Below are positions 9,148 to 17,784 of a DNA stretch of 61,796 bases, piece after piece. A model generated the notes under the pieces. The model was not told the DNA's origin. It saw nothing but the letters and a program-made list of their open reading frames with translations, and made no database searches. This DNA comes from Moorena sp. SIO3H5 (GTDB lineage Bacteria; Cyanobacteriota; Cyanobacteriia; Cyanobacteriales; Coleofasciculaceae). The stretch is from the NCBI RefSeq assembly GCF_010692395.1, contig NZ_JAAHHS010000003.1:27298-89093 (forward strand), given 5' to 3'. Numbering within the stretch: the first letter of the stretch is position 1; each line of letters begins with the position of its first letter. The position numbers and the translations under genes are program-made.

Positions 9148-9712
9148 AGTGTTTCTCCTCTCAATATGGCGTTGAGCCAGATATTATCGTAAGCTGAGAG
9201 GGGTGACTCGGTCAAACCCCAGGGTGTGAAAGTTATAACAATAATTAACAATTAATAAGATGGGCAATCTCCACTCAGGGGAAACCAAAGAATCAATAAG
9301 GCAGCCTTAATATCAATATTATTGATATACCTATGCAATAGTCCTGATCATCAAGGCTTAATAGGGTCATAATATTTGCCCAATTTGAAGGTGATAACCT
9401 CTAAAATTTATTAATAATAAATAGCATTAAAGGTAGGCTAATTTAGGCAAGTGTGATTGACCGTAGGTCAATCACACTTGAGGTGCAAGTATTCACCGGT
9501 CAGTGGTCAGCCGTCAGTGGTCAGCTTATTTTATTCAAAAGCTGTTGGGGTAGCTTGGCCAATGGCTGATAACTGAATGCTGAACGCGCACGCGTGCGCG
9601 TAGCGCTTAAGCTGATAGCTGATAGCTGATCCCATCAGCCTCTGAGCCTTGTGATGGAGAAATTTACAATAAAACAAAGAAAGTCTTAGCATCTAAGTAT
9701 CAACCAACATCC
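9148..9712. other. Divergent intergenic region petJ/cruP-like
   Basis: This 565-bp gap contains AT-rich promoter-like DNA next to petJ, the perfect palindrome at 9448-9480, GTCAGTGGTCAG-type repeats (9500-9525), a GC-rich dispersed unit CGCGCACGCGTGCGCG near 9586 and AGCTGATAGCTGATAGCTGAT near 9610. No ORF. Confidence 0.6.
9448..9480. repeat. Perfect 15-bp palindrome
   Basis: CAAGTGTGATTGACC (9448-9462), loop GTA, then the exact complement (9466-9480). It stands between divergent genes and has no T-run, so transcription termination is not the obvious role; an operator or mobile palindrome is as likely. Confidence 0.75.
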
Positions 9713-11272
9713 ATGAGTCAAACCGAACAAATCCTATCCCAGTTACCTGGTGATGTTCTCGGACGCCTGCGCAGTGCTGACAAAGTCTGGAAAGCCTTAC
9801 GAGATGGCACAACTCCGATTCCAGAAGTGATTACAGAAACCGAAGAGGGATTAGGCACCCTAGACTTGGATGTAGTAATCTGTGGCGGTACCTTAGGAAT
9901 TCTGATTGGTGCTGCTCTACAACAGCGAGGCTGGCGAGTTGCGGTAGTTGAACGGGGGGTTTTGCGCGGTAGAGACCAAGAGTGGAATATCTCTCGCCAA
10001 GAACTGGAGGTATTCCTGGAACTTGAGTTACTCTCAACGGCGGAATTAGAGAATGCGATCGCATCCGAGTATAACCCAGCTCGGATCAGTTTTTTCCAGG
10101 GTCCTGATTTCTTGGTAAACGATGTACTCAACATTGGTGTTGACCCAGTCTTTCTGCTCGATACCCTCAAAGCCAAATTTTTAGCTGCTGGCGGTAAGCT
10201 CTTTGAAAAGACATCCTTTACACAAGCAACTATTCATCCCGATGGCGTCTCAATCGGGTTAAAAGTAAACCAGTTGGAGGTTACCCAAGTTAAAGCTCGT
10301 TTACTGATAGATGCCATGGGACATTTTTCCCCAATTGTTAAGCAAGTCAGGCAAGGTCAGAAACCAGAAGGGGTTTGTTTAGTAGTTGGTAGCTGTGCTG
10401 AAGGCTATCCTAAAAATGACATGGGGGATTTGATAGTATCCTTCACTCCTATCCAAAATCAATGTCAATATTTCTGGGAAGCATTTCCAGCCCGGGATGG
10501 TAGAACAACCTATTTATTTACCTACTTAGATGCTAATCCCGAACGTCCTAGTTTAGAATTTTTATGTGATGAATACTTCCGTCTCTTACCAGAATACCAG
10601 GGAGTAGACTTATCCCAACTTGATTTTAAACGAGTACTATTTGGCTTTTTTCCTTCCTATCAAAAAAGCCCCCTAAGAATGCCTTGGAATCGGATTTTAC
10701 CCATAGGGGATAGCAGTGGTGGCCAATCACCAGTTAGTTTTGGTGGATTTGGTTCCATGGTCAGACATTTAAAGCGTCTAAGTAACGGAATTCATGAAGC
10801 CTTGGACTATGATTTGCTAGACCGCAATGCCTTAGCCCAACTACAACCCTATCAGCCGAATATTGGCGTAACCTGGATGTTTCAACGAACAATGAGTGTT
10901 GGCATCAAGCAACAATTAGCAGCAAATCAAATTAATCAATTACTCACTGGCGTATTCCAAGCCATGGCAAACCTAGGAGATGATGTGCTTAAGCCCTTCC
11001 TCCAAGATGTAGTGAAGTTTTCAGGATTATCTAAAACCCTATTTGTGACATCATTAACTAAACCAGGATTAGTGGTGCCAGTGATTCCTCAAGTAGGATT
11101 AACGATGCTATTGGATTGGATGGTTCATTATAGTAATTTAGCCCTTTACAGTAGTTTGTATCCAGCAGGTAAATTACTCAGTGGCATGTTGAATACCTTG
11201 CCACCCAAACCAAGATACTATTACCACCGTTGGCTGGAAGCATGGCGCTATGGGTCTGGGGGGGATTATTAA
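9713..11272 (+). CDS. cruP: CruP-like FAD-dependent carotenoid cyclase paralogue
   Basis: Flavoprotein of 519 residues. An N-terminal Rossmann motif (VVICGGTLGILIGAAL, 54-69) and the VVERG second strand bind FAD. The central stretch PIGDSSGGQSPVSFGGFGS and the following RHLKRL match what I remember of cyanobacterial CruP and the plant CruP homologue, which are relatives of lycopene cyclase CruA. CruP has been linked to oxidative-stress protection and its cyclase activity is uncertain. A general geranylgeranyl-reductase-like or halogenase-like flavoprotein is the alternative. ATG 9713 follows a gap with AT-rich promoter-like DNA. Confidence 0.75.
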   Translation: MSQTEQILSQLPGDVLGRLRSADKVWKALRDGTTPIPEVITETEEGLGTLDLDVVICGGTLGILIGAALQQRGWRVAVVERGVLRGRDQEWNISRQELEVFLELELLSTAELENAIASEYNPARISFFQGPDFLVNDVLNIGVDPVFLLDTLKAKFLAAGGKLFEKTSFTQATIHPDGVSIGLKVNQLEVTQVKARLLIDAMGHFSPIVKQVRQGQKPEGVCLVVGSCAEGYPKNDMGDLIVSFTPIQNQCQYFWEAFPARDGRTTYLFTYLDANPERPSLEFLCDEYFRLLPEYQGVDLSQLDFKRVLFGFFPSYQKSPLRMPWNRILPIGDSSGGQSPVSFGGFGSMVRHLKRLSNGIHEALDYDLLDRNALAQLQPYQPNIGVTWMFQRTMSVGIKQQLAANQINQLLTGVFQAMANLGDDVLKPFLQDVVKFSGLSKTLFVTSLTKPGLVVPVIPQVGLTMLLDWMVHYSNLALYSSLYPAGKLLSGMLNTLPPKPRYYYHRWLEAWRYGSGGDY

Positions 11273-11314
11273 TTTTAGGTTTTAGGTTTTAGGTTTTAGG
11301 TTTTAGGTTTTAGG
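11273..11314. repeat. Six TTTTAGG heptamers
   Basis: Six uninterrupted 7-bp units begin directly after the TAA stop of the cruP-like gene. Confidence 0.95.
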
Positions 11315-11944
11315 GAGGTAAGCTATCAGCTATCAGCTTTCAGCTATCAGCCATTCCCGTAGCGTGGCCTTTGGCCAAGGTCTGTGGCGACGCTACGCAA
11401 ACAATTTATGCCCATAGCGCACGCTACACCAAACAGCTTTTGAACAAAATAAGCACCTCAAGCAGCGTGAGCTTTAGGCTGACGGCTGTTCGCGTAGCGT
11501 GGCCAAAGGCCTTCGGCTGACGGCTGAATGCTTACAAGTCAAACCCCTTGAATAAGATGCACCCAGCCAGGATTGATGATCGTGATATTTTTGCCATGAT
11601 AGAAGTAACTCCTATTTAGGTGGGAGGAAAACCGCGCTGATGTTGATTAAGCCTCTTACCAGCGCGGTTATTAGTATCGGTCGTAACTTTCTATAGTATA
11701 AATAACTCCTGGGAAAAATGCAAGGAGTAATTGAAAAGTTTTACATTTATTTACAAATAGTAATTTAGGATTTTATAGACTAAAATATGTGTAAAGTTTT
11801 GGCTTTATTTTGGTTATTTTAATCCTAAGTTAATTGTAATAATTTTTGTTGACTATTCCCTGCTCCCTTTTTACATCAATATTATGTTTACATTTAAACT
11901 AAAAATGCTATAGGATAGTATCAATCATCATTTACAAACTAGTT
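11315..11944. other. Intergenic repeats and hairpin
   Basis: After the TTTTAGG array there are AGCTATCAGC repeats, several GTAGCGTGGCC/GGCCACGCTAC units (11355-11515), and an inverted repeat AACCGCGCTG (11630-11639)/CAGCGCGGTT (11660-11669). The rest to 11944 is AT-rich with no supported ORF and should hold the promoter of the toxin-antitoxin pair. Confidence 0.6.
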
Positions 11945-12175
11945 ATGTTAACCCTTGATGAAATCGAAACGGCTATTCGACAATTACCGAAGAGCGAGAT
12001 TCGAGAGCTGGCAGCCCGCTTACAACATTATTTAGATGATTTAGACAATCGGTGGGACCAGCAGCTAGAATCTGACCTAAAATCGGGAAAGCTAGATAGC
12101 CTGATGAAGCGAGCAGAAGCAGATATTGCTACCAATCAAGTTAAGGAGCTTAATGAAATCCTTTACGACACCTGA
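11945..12175 (+). CDS. Antitoxin-like small protein
   Basis: Acidic protein of 76 residues (LTLDEIETAIRQLPKSEIRELAARL...) with a helical character typical of the antitoxins paired with RelE/ParE toxins in cyanobacteria. It overlaps the toxin start by 23 bp, the standard arrangement for translational coupling. No DNA-binding motif is obvious. It probably neutralises the product of the next gene. Confidence 0.7.
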   Translation: MLTLDEIETAIRQLPKSEIRELAARLQHYLDDLDNRWDQQLESDLKSGKLDSLMKRAEADIATNQVKELNEILYDT

Positions 12176-12413
12176 TTTTTGGAAAACTTACGCCTTACTT
12201 CCGACCTCAGTTAAGGAGCAAGCGCGAAAAGCTTACCGAATTTGGCAGCAAAATCAATTTCATCCATCATTGCACTTCAAGAAAGTGGGTAACAATCTTT
12301 GGTCAGTACGTATCACTCTTAACTACCGGGCTTTAGCAATCAAGAAAGGTAACGATTACTACTGGATTTGGATTGGCACACACGATGAGTATCAAAATCT
12401 TATCAATAGCTAA
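12153..12413 (+). CDS. RelE/ParE-superfamily toxin
   Basis: Basic protein of 86 residues. The start at 12153 is preferred over an in-frame ATG at 12126 because AAGGAG stands 5 nt upstream and the overlap with the antitoxin becomes short. The chain SLHFKKVGNNLWSVRITLNY followed by RALAIKKGNDYYWIWIGTHDEY is a good match for the RelE/HigB fold (basic strand, then Tyr-Arg, then the IGTHDEY end). Most such toxins are ribosome-dependent mRNA endonucleases; the exact class is not decided. Confidence 0.78.
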   Translation: MKSFTTPDFWKTYALLPTSVKEQARKAYRIWQQNQFHPSLHFKKVGNNLWSVRITLNYRALAIKKGNDYYWIWIGTHDEYQNLINS

Positions 12414-12475
12414 TCTTTTGCCAATTTAAATTGGAGATTACTCAGTTATTAAAAAAACTCAAACCCTATCCCCCG

Positions 12476-12532
12476 ATTCCCGACTCCCGATTCCCGATTC
12501 CCGATTCCCGATTCCCGACTCCCTGCTCCCTT
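12476..12532. repeat. CGATTCC heptamer array
   Basis: About eight heptamers of the CCCGATT/CCCGACT type, then CTCCCTGCTCCC, between the toxin gene and the STAND gene pair. Confidence 0.9.
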
Positions 12533-12575
12533 TGCTAAAGTTATATACTAAAACTGTGAGTAATCTCCTTCAACT

Positions 12576-13100
12576 ATGGAACCATTAGCTGCTGCCGTTG
12601 TCGCTATTTCTACTGTGCTCGCCACTAAAGCCTTAGAAAAAACTGGAGAAAATGTCGGGCAAGTTGTATGGGACCAGACTAACCAGTTTGTGGAATCCCT
12701 CAGAAACCAGTCTCCAGATACAGTAATGGCTATCGAGCAAGCTCCAGAGCAACCTCTTGATTATGCTGAGATGGTATTGGAGGTAGAAGCAGCAGCGAAG
12801 CAAAATCCCAAAGTTGCCCAAAGTATCGAGGGTTTGGTGACTACGGTTGATGCTGAAGCTTTGCCTAACTTAGAGGAAATTCTTGAAAAGATTACCAAAG
12901 CCTTGGAATCCCACCAGGCTACTAGTGAGACTTACAACATTGAGAACATAATTGAAAACGTGGAGAACTTTGCCAAAGGAGATATTAATCAAGGTAATAC
13001 TAATATTGGAAGAGATAGTATTGGAAGAGATAGTATTGGTCGAGATAATATTGGAGGAGATAGTATTGGTGGAGACAAAATAACTAATAATTATAATTGA
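12576..13100 (+). CDS. N-terminal STAND module with GRDSIG repeats
   Basis: Product of 174 residues. It starts with a hydrophobic, amphipathic segment (EPLAAAVVAISTVLATKALE), has an acidic helical middle (YAEMVLEVEAAAKQNPKVAQ), and ends with about five tandem hexapeptides of the form GRDSIG/GGDSIG, then KITNNYN. The stop TGA (13098-13100) lies in the same frame as the NB-ARC gene that follows, and the intervening 48 codons encode conserved-looking NB-ARC leader sequence (PPLPAYYVERPEVSEQL). So this is most likely the N-terminal part of one longer STAND protein. The hexapeptide run could form a small beta-solenoid or amyloid-like signalling motif; this is inference. Confidence 0.75.
   Translation: MEPLAAAVVAISTVLATKALEKTGENVGQVVWDQTNQFVESLRNQSPDTVMAIEQAPEQPLDYAEMVLEVEAAAKQNPKVAQSIEGLVTTVDAEALPNLEEILEKITKALESHQATSETYNIENIIENVENFAKGDINQGNTNIGRDSIGRDSIGRDNIGGDSIGGDKITNNYN
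13098..13100 (+). other. Single in-frame TGA splitting a STAND gene
   Basis: The two reading frames 12576-13100 and 13245-16814 are in phase, and TGA 13098 is the only stop between them. No ATG, GTG or TTG occurs in frame from 13101 to 13244. The sequence after the stop is TGACTACAG. Confidence 0.9.
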
Positions 13101-13244
13101 CTACAGTCGCCTGGGAGGCAGGTTAACCAAACTCGAACAAATCAAGCACCCCCACTACCTGCGTATTATGTCGAACGCCCGGAAGTAAGCGAACAACTAA
13201 AACAAAAGCTTTTATCGGAAGAAACCGCTAGAGCTGGCACCTTA

Positions 13245-16200
13245 GTGGTTAGTGCCATCTATGGTTTAGGAGGAATTGGTAAATCTACCTTAGCTGCAGC
13301 CTTAGCCCATGACAAAGATGTTCAATCCCATTTTCCCGATGGGATTTTTTGGGCAACCTTAGGTCAGCAGCCTGATATCTTATCCTTTCTAAGTACGTGG
13401 ATACAGGCATTAGGAGATTATGACTTCAAACCGATTAATATTGATAGCGCTTCGTTACAATTAAGAACATTATTATCCGATAAACAAGCCTTGCTAGTCG
13501 TGGATGATGTTTGGCATCCTGACCATGTTGAACCCTTTCGAGTAGCAGGGGGTGGCTGTCGGGTTTTAGTGACCACAAGAGAAGCCCCAGTTAACGGTGC
13601 GATTCGCTATGATTTAGATGTGATGACTCCAAAGCAATCCTTAGAGTTATTAACCGCTTGTTTCAACAATGAGTTAACTAATCAAGAACTCGACTATGCT
13701 AAAACCTTAGCTAAAACTGTGGGCTACTTACCCCTAGGATTAGAATTAGCAGCTGCTCAAGTTAGGGATGGATTCTCTTGGGAAGAGTTACTTAGTGAAT
13801 TACAAGCTGAAATTGCTGATTTAGAAGCCTTGGATCGATTGGAAGCAGAGGAAGAACCAAGTGACGCGAAGCGCAAAAACTACAGTCTAGTCGCTTCCTT
13901 TAATCTCAGTTTAAAGCGATTATCTGCCGAGAGATTGAAACAATTTGCTTGGTTAGGGGTACTGCCGGAGGATGTCACTATTACTGAAACCATGGCGAAA
14001 ACGTTATGGGACTGTAATTCAGTTCAAGCCAAAAAGACCTTAAGAGTCTTACGAAAAAAAGCGTTATTATTACCAGGGGTCTCTAGTACCCAAGACACTA
14101 ACTATCGCCTCCATGACTTGTTACATGATTTAGCCCGTAATTTGCTGCAACCAGAGTTAGGATTATCCATTATAGAAGCTCATCAGCAATTATTAGAACG
14201 TTATCAAACTAAGACCGATAAGGGATTATGGCATAGCTTACCCGATGATGGTTATATCTATAGCCACTTAACCTGGCACCTAGAGAAAGCCAAAAGAATT
14301 AATGAAATTCATCAACTCCTGAAAGAAGAAACTCCAGCAGGAGATAACGGTTGGTATTGGAAGTGTGAGAGACAGGGAAACACTGCTAATTTTATCAAGG
14401 ATGTATCCAGAGCTTGGGCAATAGCAGCAGCTAAGTTTAAGGAAAATCCTACAGAATCGATTAGTTTACAGTGTCGGTATGCTCTGATTACGACATCCCT
14501 CAATAGCTTGGCTAGCAATATTCCTCCAGAGTTAATGGCAGCATTACTTAAGAACAAAATTTGGACGCCAGCCCAGGCACTAGCTTATGTCCGACAGAAT
14601 AAAGAATATAGCAGTCAAGTACAGGGTTTGGAGGCAATTAGTGAGTATCTTCCCGCTTCTTTATTACCGGAAGCCTTAGATTGCGCCAGAGAGATTTCCC
14701 ATAAAAGATACCGAGCCAGAGCCTTAGTGGCCTTAGCCCCCCACTTACCCAATCTGTTACCGGAAGCCTTAGATTGCGCCAGAGGGATTTCCGATGAATA
14801 CTCCCGAGCCGATGCCTTAGGAGCCTTAGCCCCCCACTTACCGAATGTGTTACCAGAAGCCTTAGATTGCGCCACAGGGATTTCCAATGAAATATACCGA
14901 GCCAATGCCTTAGGAGCCTTAGCCCCCCACTTATCCGATGTGTTGTTAGCCAAAGCCTTAGATTGCGCCACAGGGATTTCCAATGAAATATACCGAGCCA
15001 GAGCCTTAGGAGCCTTAGCCCCCCACTTACCTGATGTGTTACCCCAAGCCTTAGATTGCGCCAGAGGGATTTCCGATGAATACCACCGAGCCGATGCCTT
15101 AGTGGCCTTAGCCCCCCACTTAAGCGAAGTGTTATTACCCCAAGCCTTAGATTGCGCCAGAGGGATTTCCGATGAAAGATACCGAGCCGATGCCTTACTG
15201 GCCTTAGCTCACCACTTACCAGAACTGTTACCCCAAGCCTTAGATTGCGCCACAGAGATTTCCTATGAAAGATACCGAGCCGATGCCTTAGTTGACTTAG
15301 CCCGCCATTTACCGGAAGAGTTGTTACCCCAAGCCTTAGATTGCGCCACAGAGATTTCCGATGAATACCACCGAGCCAGAGCCTTAGTGGCCTTAGCCCC
15401 CCACTTACCAGAACTGTTACCCCAAGCCTTAGATTGCGCCACAGGGATTAAGTCTGAATACTTCCGAGCCAGAGCCTTAGTGGCCTTAGCCCCCTACTTA
15501 TCCGATGTGTTGTTAGCCCAAGCCTTAGATTGCGCCACAGAGATTTCCGATGAAAAATACCGAGCCGATGCCTTAACAGCCTTAGCCCCCCACTTACCCG
15601 ATGTGTTACCCCAAGCCTTAGATTGCGCCAGAGGGATTAAGTCTGAATACTTCCGAGCATTAGCCTTAACAGCCTTAGCCCCCCACTTACCGGATGTGTT
15701 GTTACCCCAAGCCTTAGATTGCGCCACAGAGATTTCCTATGAAAGATACCGAGCCGATGCCTTAACAGCCTTAGCCCCCCACTTACCGAATGTGTTACCA
15801 GAAGCCTTAGATTGCGCCAGAGGCATTGACCATGAATACCACCGAGCCGATGCCTTAACAGCCTTAGCCCCCCACTTCCCGGATGTGTTACCAGAAGCCT
15901 TAGATTGCGCCAGAGGCATTGACCATGAATACCACCGAGCCGATGCCTTAACAGCCTTAGCCCCCCACTTACCGAATGTGTTACCGGAAGCCTTAGATTG
16001 CGTCAGAGGCATTGACCATGAATCAGACCGAGCCAATGCCTTACTGGCCTTAGCCCCCCACTTAACCGATGTGTTGTTACCCCAAGCCTTAGATTGCCTC
16101 AGAGGGATTGACCATGAATCAGACCGAGCCAATGCCTTAGGAGCCTTAGCCCGCCATTTACCGGAAGAGTTGTTACCCCAAGCCTTAGATTGCGCCAGAG

Positions 16201-16814
16201 AGATTTCCTATGAAAGATACCGAGCCAGAGCCTTATTCGTCTTAGCCCTCCACTTACCGGATGTGTTACCGGAAGCCTTAGATTGCGCCACAGGGATTTC
16301 TGATGAATCAGACCGAGCATTAGCCTTACTGGCCTTAGCCCCCCACTTAACCGATGTGTTGTTAACCCAAGCCTTAGATTGCGCCAGAGGAATTTCCGAT
16401 GAAAGATACCAAGCCAGAGCCTTAGTGGCCTTAGTCCCCCACTTACCCGATGTGTTACCAGAAGCCTTAGATTCCGCCAGAGGGATTTCCGATCAAGACT
16501 CCCGAGCCAGAGCCTTAGTGGCCTTAGTCCCCCACTTACCCGAAGTGTTACCGGAAGCCTTAGATTGCGCCAGAGGCATTTCCAATCAATTATTCCGAAC
16601 CTATGCTTTAAAGGACTTAATTAAGACCTTAACTCCTTCGTCAGTTGATTTTCCTCTTTGGCAACAAATTCTTGATGGTTTAGCTAGTCTAACCCGTCGC
16701 AATTTTTTTGAAGCTCTTCCTCAATTAGCTCCTTTAATCATCAAGTTTGGGGGTATTGAAGCCCTAAGAGAAACGGTAGCAGCGGTTGAAGATGTTAGTC
16801 GATGGTGGAAGTAA
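13245..16814 (+). CDS. NB-ARC ATPase with HEAT-like repeats (STAND)
   Basis: Product of 1189 residues from a GTG that lies only about 20 bp before the P-loop, so the true protein probably starts upstream by fusion with 12576-13100. Walker A is GLGGIGKST, Walker B is LLVVDDVW, followed by VLVTTRE and GYLPLGLELAAAQV, all NB-ARC hallmarks, and a winged-helix region (LHDLLHDLARNLL). From 14670 onward there are about 21 units of 31-32 residues (EALDCARGISDE-YRADALVALAPHLPDVLP) that resemble HEAT repeats and would act as the sensor arm. Proteins of this design serve in bacterial immunity or signalling. If the TGA is a real mutation, the gene may be inactive. Confidence 0.85.
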   Translation: MVSAIYGLGGIGKSTLAAALAHDKDVQSHFPDGIFWATLGQQPDILSFLSTWIQALGDYDFKPINIDSASLQLRTLLSDKQALLVVDDVWHPDHVEPFRVAGGGCRVLVTTREAPVNGAIRYDLDVMTPKQSLELLTACFNNELTNQELDYAKTLAKTVGYLPLGLELAAAQVRDGFSWEELLSELQAEIADLEALDRLEAEEEPSDAKRKNYSLVASFNLSLKRLSAERLKQFAWLGVLPEDVTITETMAKTLWDCNSVQAKKTLRVLRKKALLLPGVSSTQDTNYRLHDLLHDLARNLLQPELGLSIIEAHQQLLERYQTKTDKGLWHSLPDDGYIYSHLTWHLEKAKRINEIHQLLKEETPAGDNGWYWKCERQGNTANFIKDVSRAWAIAAAKFKENPTESISLQCRYALITTSLNSLASNIPPELMAALLKNKIWTPAQALAYVRQNKEYSSQVQGLEAISEYLPASLLPEALDCAREISHKRYRARALVALAPHLPNLLPEALDCARGISDEYSRADALGALAPHLPNVLPEALDCATGISNEIYRANALGALAPHLSDVLLAKALDCATGISNEIYRARALGALAPHLPDVLPQALDCARGISDEYHRADALVALAPHLSEVLLPQALDCARGISDERYRADALLALAHHLPELLPQALDCATEISYERYRADALVDLARHLPEELLPQALDCATEISDEYHRARALVALAPHLPELLPQALDCATGIKSEYFRARALVALAPYLSDVLLAQALDCATEISDEKYRADALTALAPHLPDVLPQALDCARGIKSEYFRALALTALAPHLPDVLLPQALDCATEISYERYRADALTALAPHLPNVLPEALDCARGIDHEYHRADALTALAPHFPDVLPEALDCARGIDHEYHRADALTALAPHLPNVLPEALDCVRGIDHESDRANALLALAPHLTDVLLPQALDCLRGIDHESDRANALGALARHLPEELLPQALDCAREISYERYRARALFVLALHLPDVLPEALDCATGISDESDRALALLALAPHLTDVLLTQALDCARGISDERYQARALVALVPHLPDVLPEALDSARGISDQDSRARALVALVPHLPEVLPEALDCARGISNQLFRTYALKDLIKTLTPSSVDFPLWQQILDGLASLTRRNFFEALPQLAPLIIKFGGIEALRETVAAVEDVSRWWK
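14670..16553 (+). repeat. Twenty tandem 93/96-bp coding repeats
   Basis: Twenty full units, each beginning with GAAGCC or CAAGCC followed by TTAGATTGCGCC, plus a degenerate 21st to about 16620. Units are nearly identical in the framework and vary at the RGISDE-Y positions, which suggests recent expansion by unequal exchange. Confidence 0.95.
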
Positions 16815-17119
16815 ATAAGAGGGAGCAGGGAGTAGGGAGCAGGGAGTAGGGAAGAGGCAAAAGGCAAAAGGCAAGAGGCAAGAGTTAATCAAGGATAGAG
16901 GAATTATGATTAGCTTTACTGGGTGTGAAGTTAACCAGTGTTAGGATTCAGTTGAAATTTATTATAAAATTAAAGTATAGAACTACGCATTAAGGTGTTT
17001 GACATTGATAAAAGCTTAAAAGCTAATGCACGTCAATTTTTGCCTCTTGCCTCTTGCCTCTTGCCTCTTGCCTCTTGCCTTGCGCCTAGCGTGGCAAAGT
17101 CAGTTTTTGTACTCTTTAA
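16815..17119. other. Intergenic repeats
   Basis: GGGAGCA/GGGAGTA heptamers (16822-16855), AGGCAAA heptamers (16856-16883), a 24-bp dispersed repeat at 16987-17010 that recurs inverted at 52995-53018, and CTTGCCT heptamers (17040-17085). An open frame at 16995-17177 translates the repeats and is not a gene. Confidence 0.75.
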
Positions 17120-17335
17120 TTATACCGTTATTTTTGAAGAATTTAATAAAGGTAACTCTTTCCCTCTAGCTTGGTAATCTTCTACCAAAAGCTCCAACAC
17201 GTCTTTAGCATTTTTTAGAGCTTCTTCGTAGCTGCTGCCATGGGTATGAGCATAGGGACCAAATTCTGGCAAACTGGCAATGTAGGTTTGGTCTTGCTCT
17301 GACCATTGAATTAAGATACTATAGTGGTTTGTCAT
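17120..17335 (-). CDS. HicB-like protein
   Basis: Protein of 71 residues: YSILIQWSEQDQTYIASLPE, FGPYAHTHGSSYEEALKNAK, then DVLELLVEDYQARGKELP. This is the RNase-H-like HicB fold of antitoxins. It lacks the C-terminal DNA-binding extension, and no hicA gene lies beside it. It is divergent from a paralogue 100 bp away. It may be an orphan antitoxin or a regulator. Confidence 0.85.
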   Translation of the reverse strand: MTNHYSILIQWSEQDQTYIASLPEFGPYAHTHGSSYEEALKNAKDVLELLVEDYQARGKELPLLNSSKITV

Positions 17336-17438
17336 TTGTATTTATTTCTGTAAATTATCTAAGTCTATGACCTTATCAAGAAAAAGAAGTGATAGAAGTA
17401 CTCAAAGAACTGGCAGAGTTAGAACAGGAGGATGAATC

Positions 17439-17645
17439 ATGAAATATAGCATTTTAATTCAATGGTCAGAGGAAGATAACTCTTATGTGGCTAGTTTACC
17501 CGAATGGGGTAACTATGCTCGTACCCACGGTGACACCTATGAGGAAGCTCTTGAGAATGCTAAGGAAGTTTTAGAGGATTTGGTGTACGCTTATAGCCAA
17601 GTTAATAAAGAGTTACCAACTCCAAAGATACTAGAGGTAGCCTGA
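17439..17645 (+). CDS. HicB-like protein, second copy
   Basis: Protein of 68 residues, closely similar to the divergent neighbour: ILIQWSEEDNSYVASLPEWG, YARTHGDTYEEALENAKEVL. Its ATG overlaps the TGA of a short upstream frame (ending EVLKELAELEQEDES) which may be the tail of a lost partner gene. No HicA toxin is visible. Local duplication followed by inversion would explain the pair. Confidence 0.82.
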   Translation: MKYSILIQWSEEDNSYVASLPEWGNYARTHGDTYEEALENAKEVLEDLVYAYSQVNKELPTPKILEVA

Positions 17646-17717
17646 AATTAGTCTAAAAGTAAGCATTTGCCTATTATAGCAATTCTAGGACTTGTGAGGT
17701 ACAAATATATGGGTTTT

Positions 17718-17784
17718 AGGGAGCAGGGAGCAGGGAGCAGCGCTGCATCGCTATTGCCTATTGCCTATTGCCTATTGCCTTGCC
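17718..17784. repeat. Short heptamer arrays
   Basis: GGGAGCA units then TATTGCC units, directly at the 3' side of the Uma2 gene. Confidence 0.85.

Noticed and set aside
14615..16320. Long open frames on the minus strand inside the STAND gene
   Set aside because: They are antisense readings of the 93/96-bp coding repeats and repeat the same QSKAxGNxxxKWGAKA pattern; the plus-strand frame has NB-ARC motifs and is continuous.
16995..17177. Open frame of 60 codons
   Set aside because: It translates CTTGCCT heptamers (LPLASCLLPLASCL) and has no ribosome-binding site or recognisable content.
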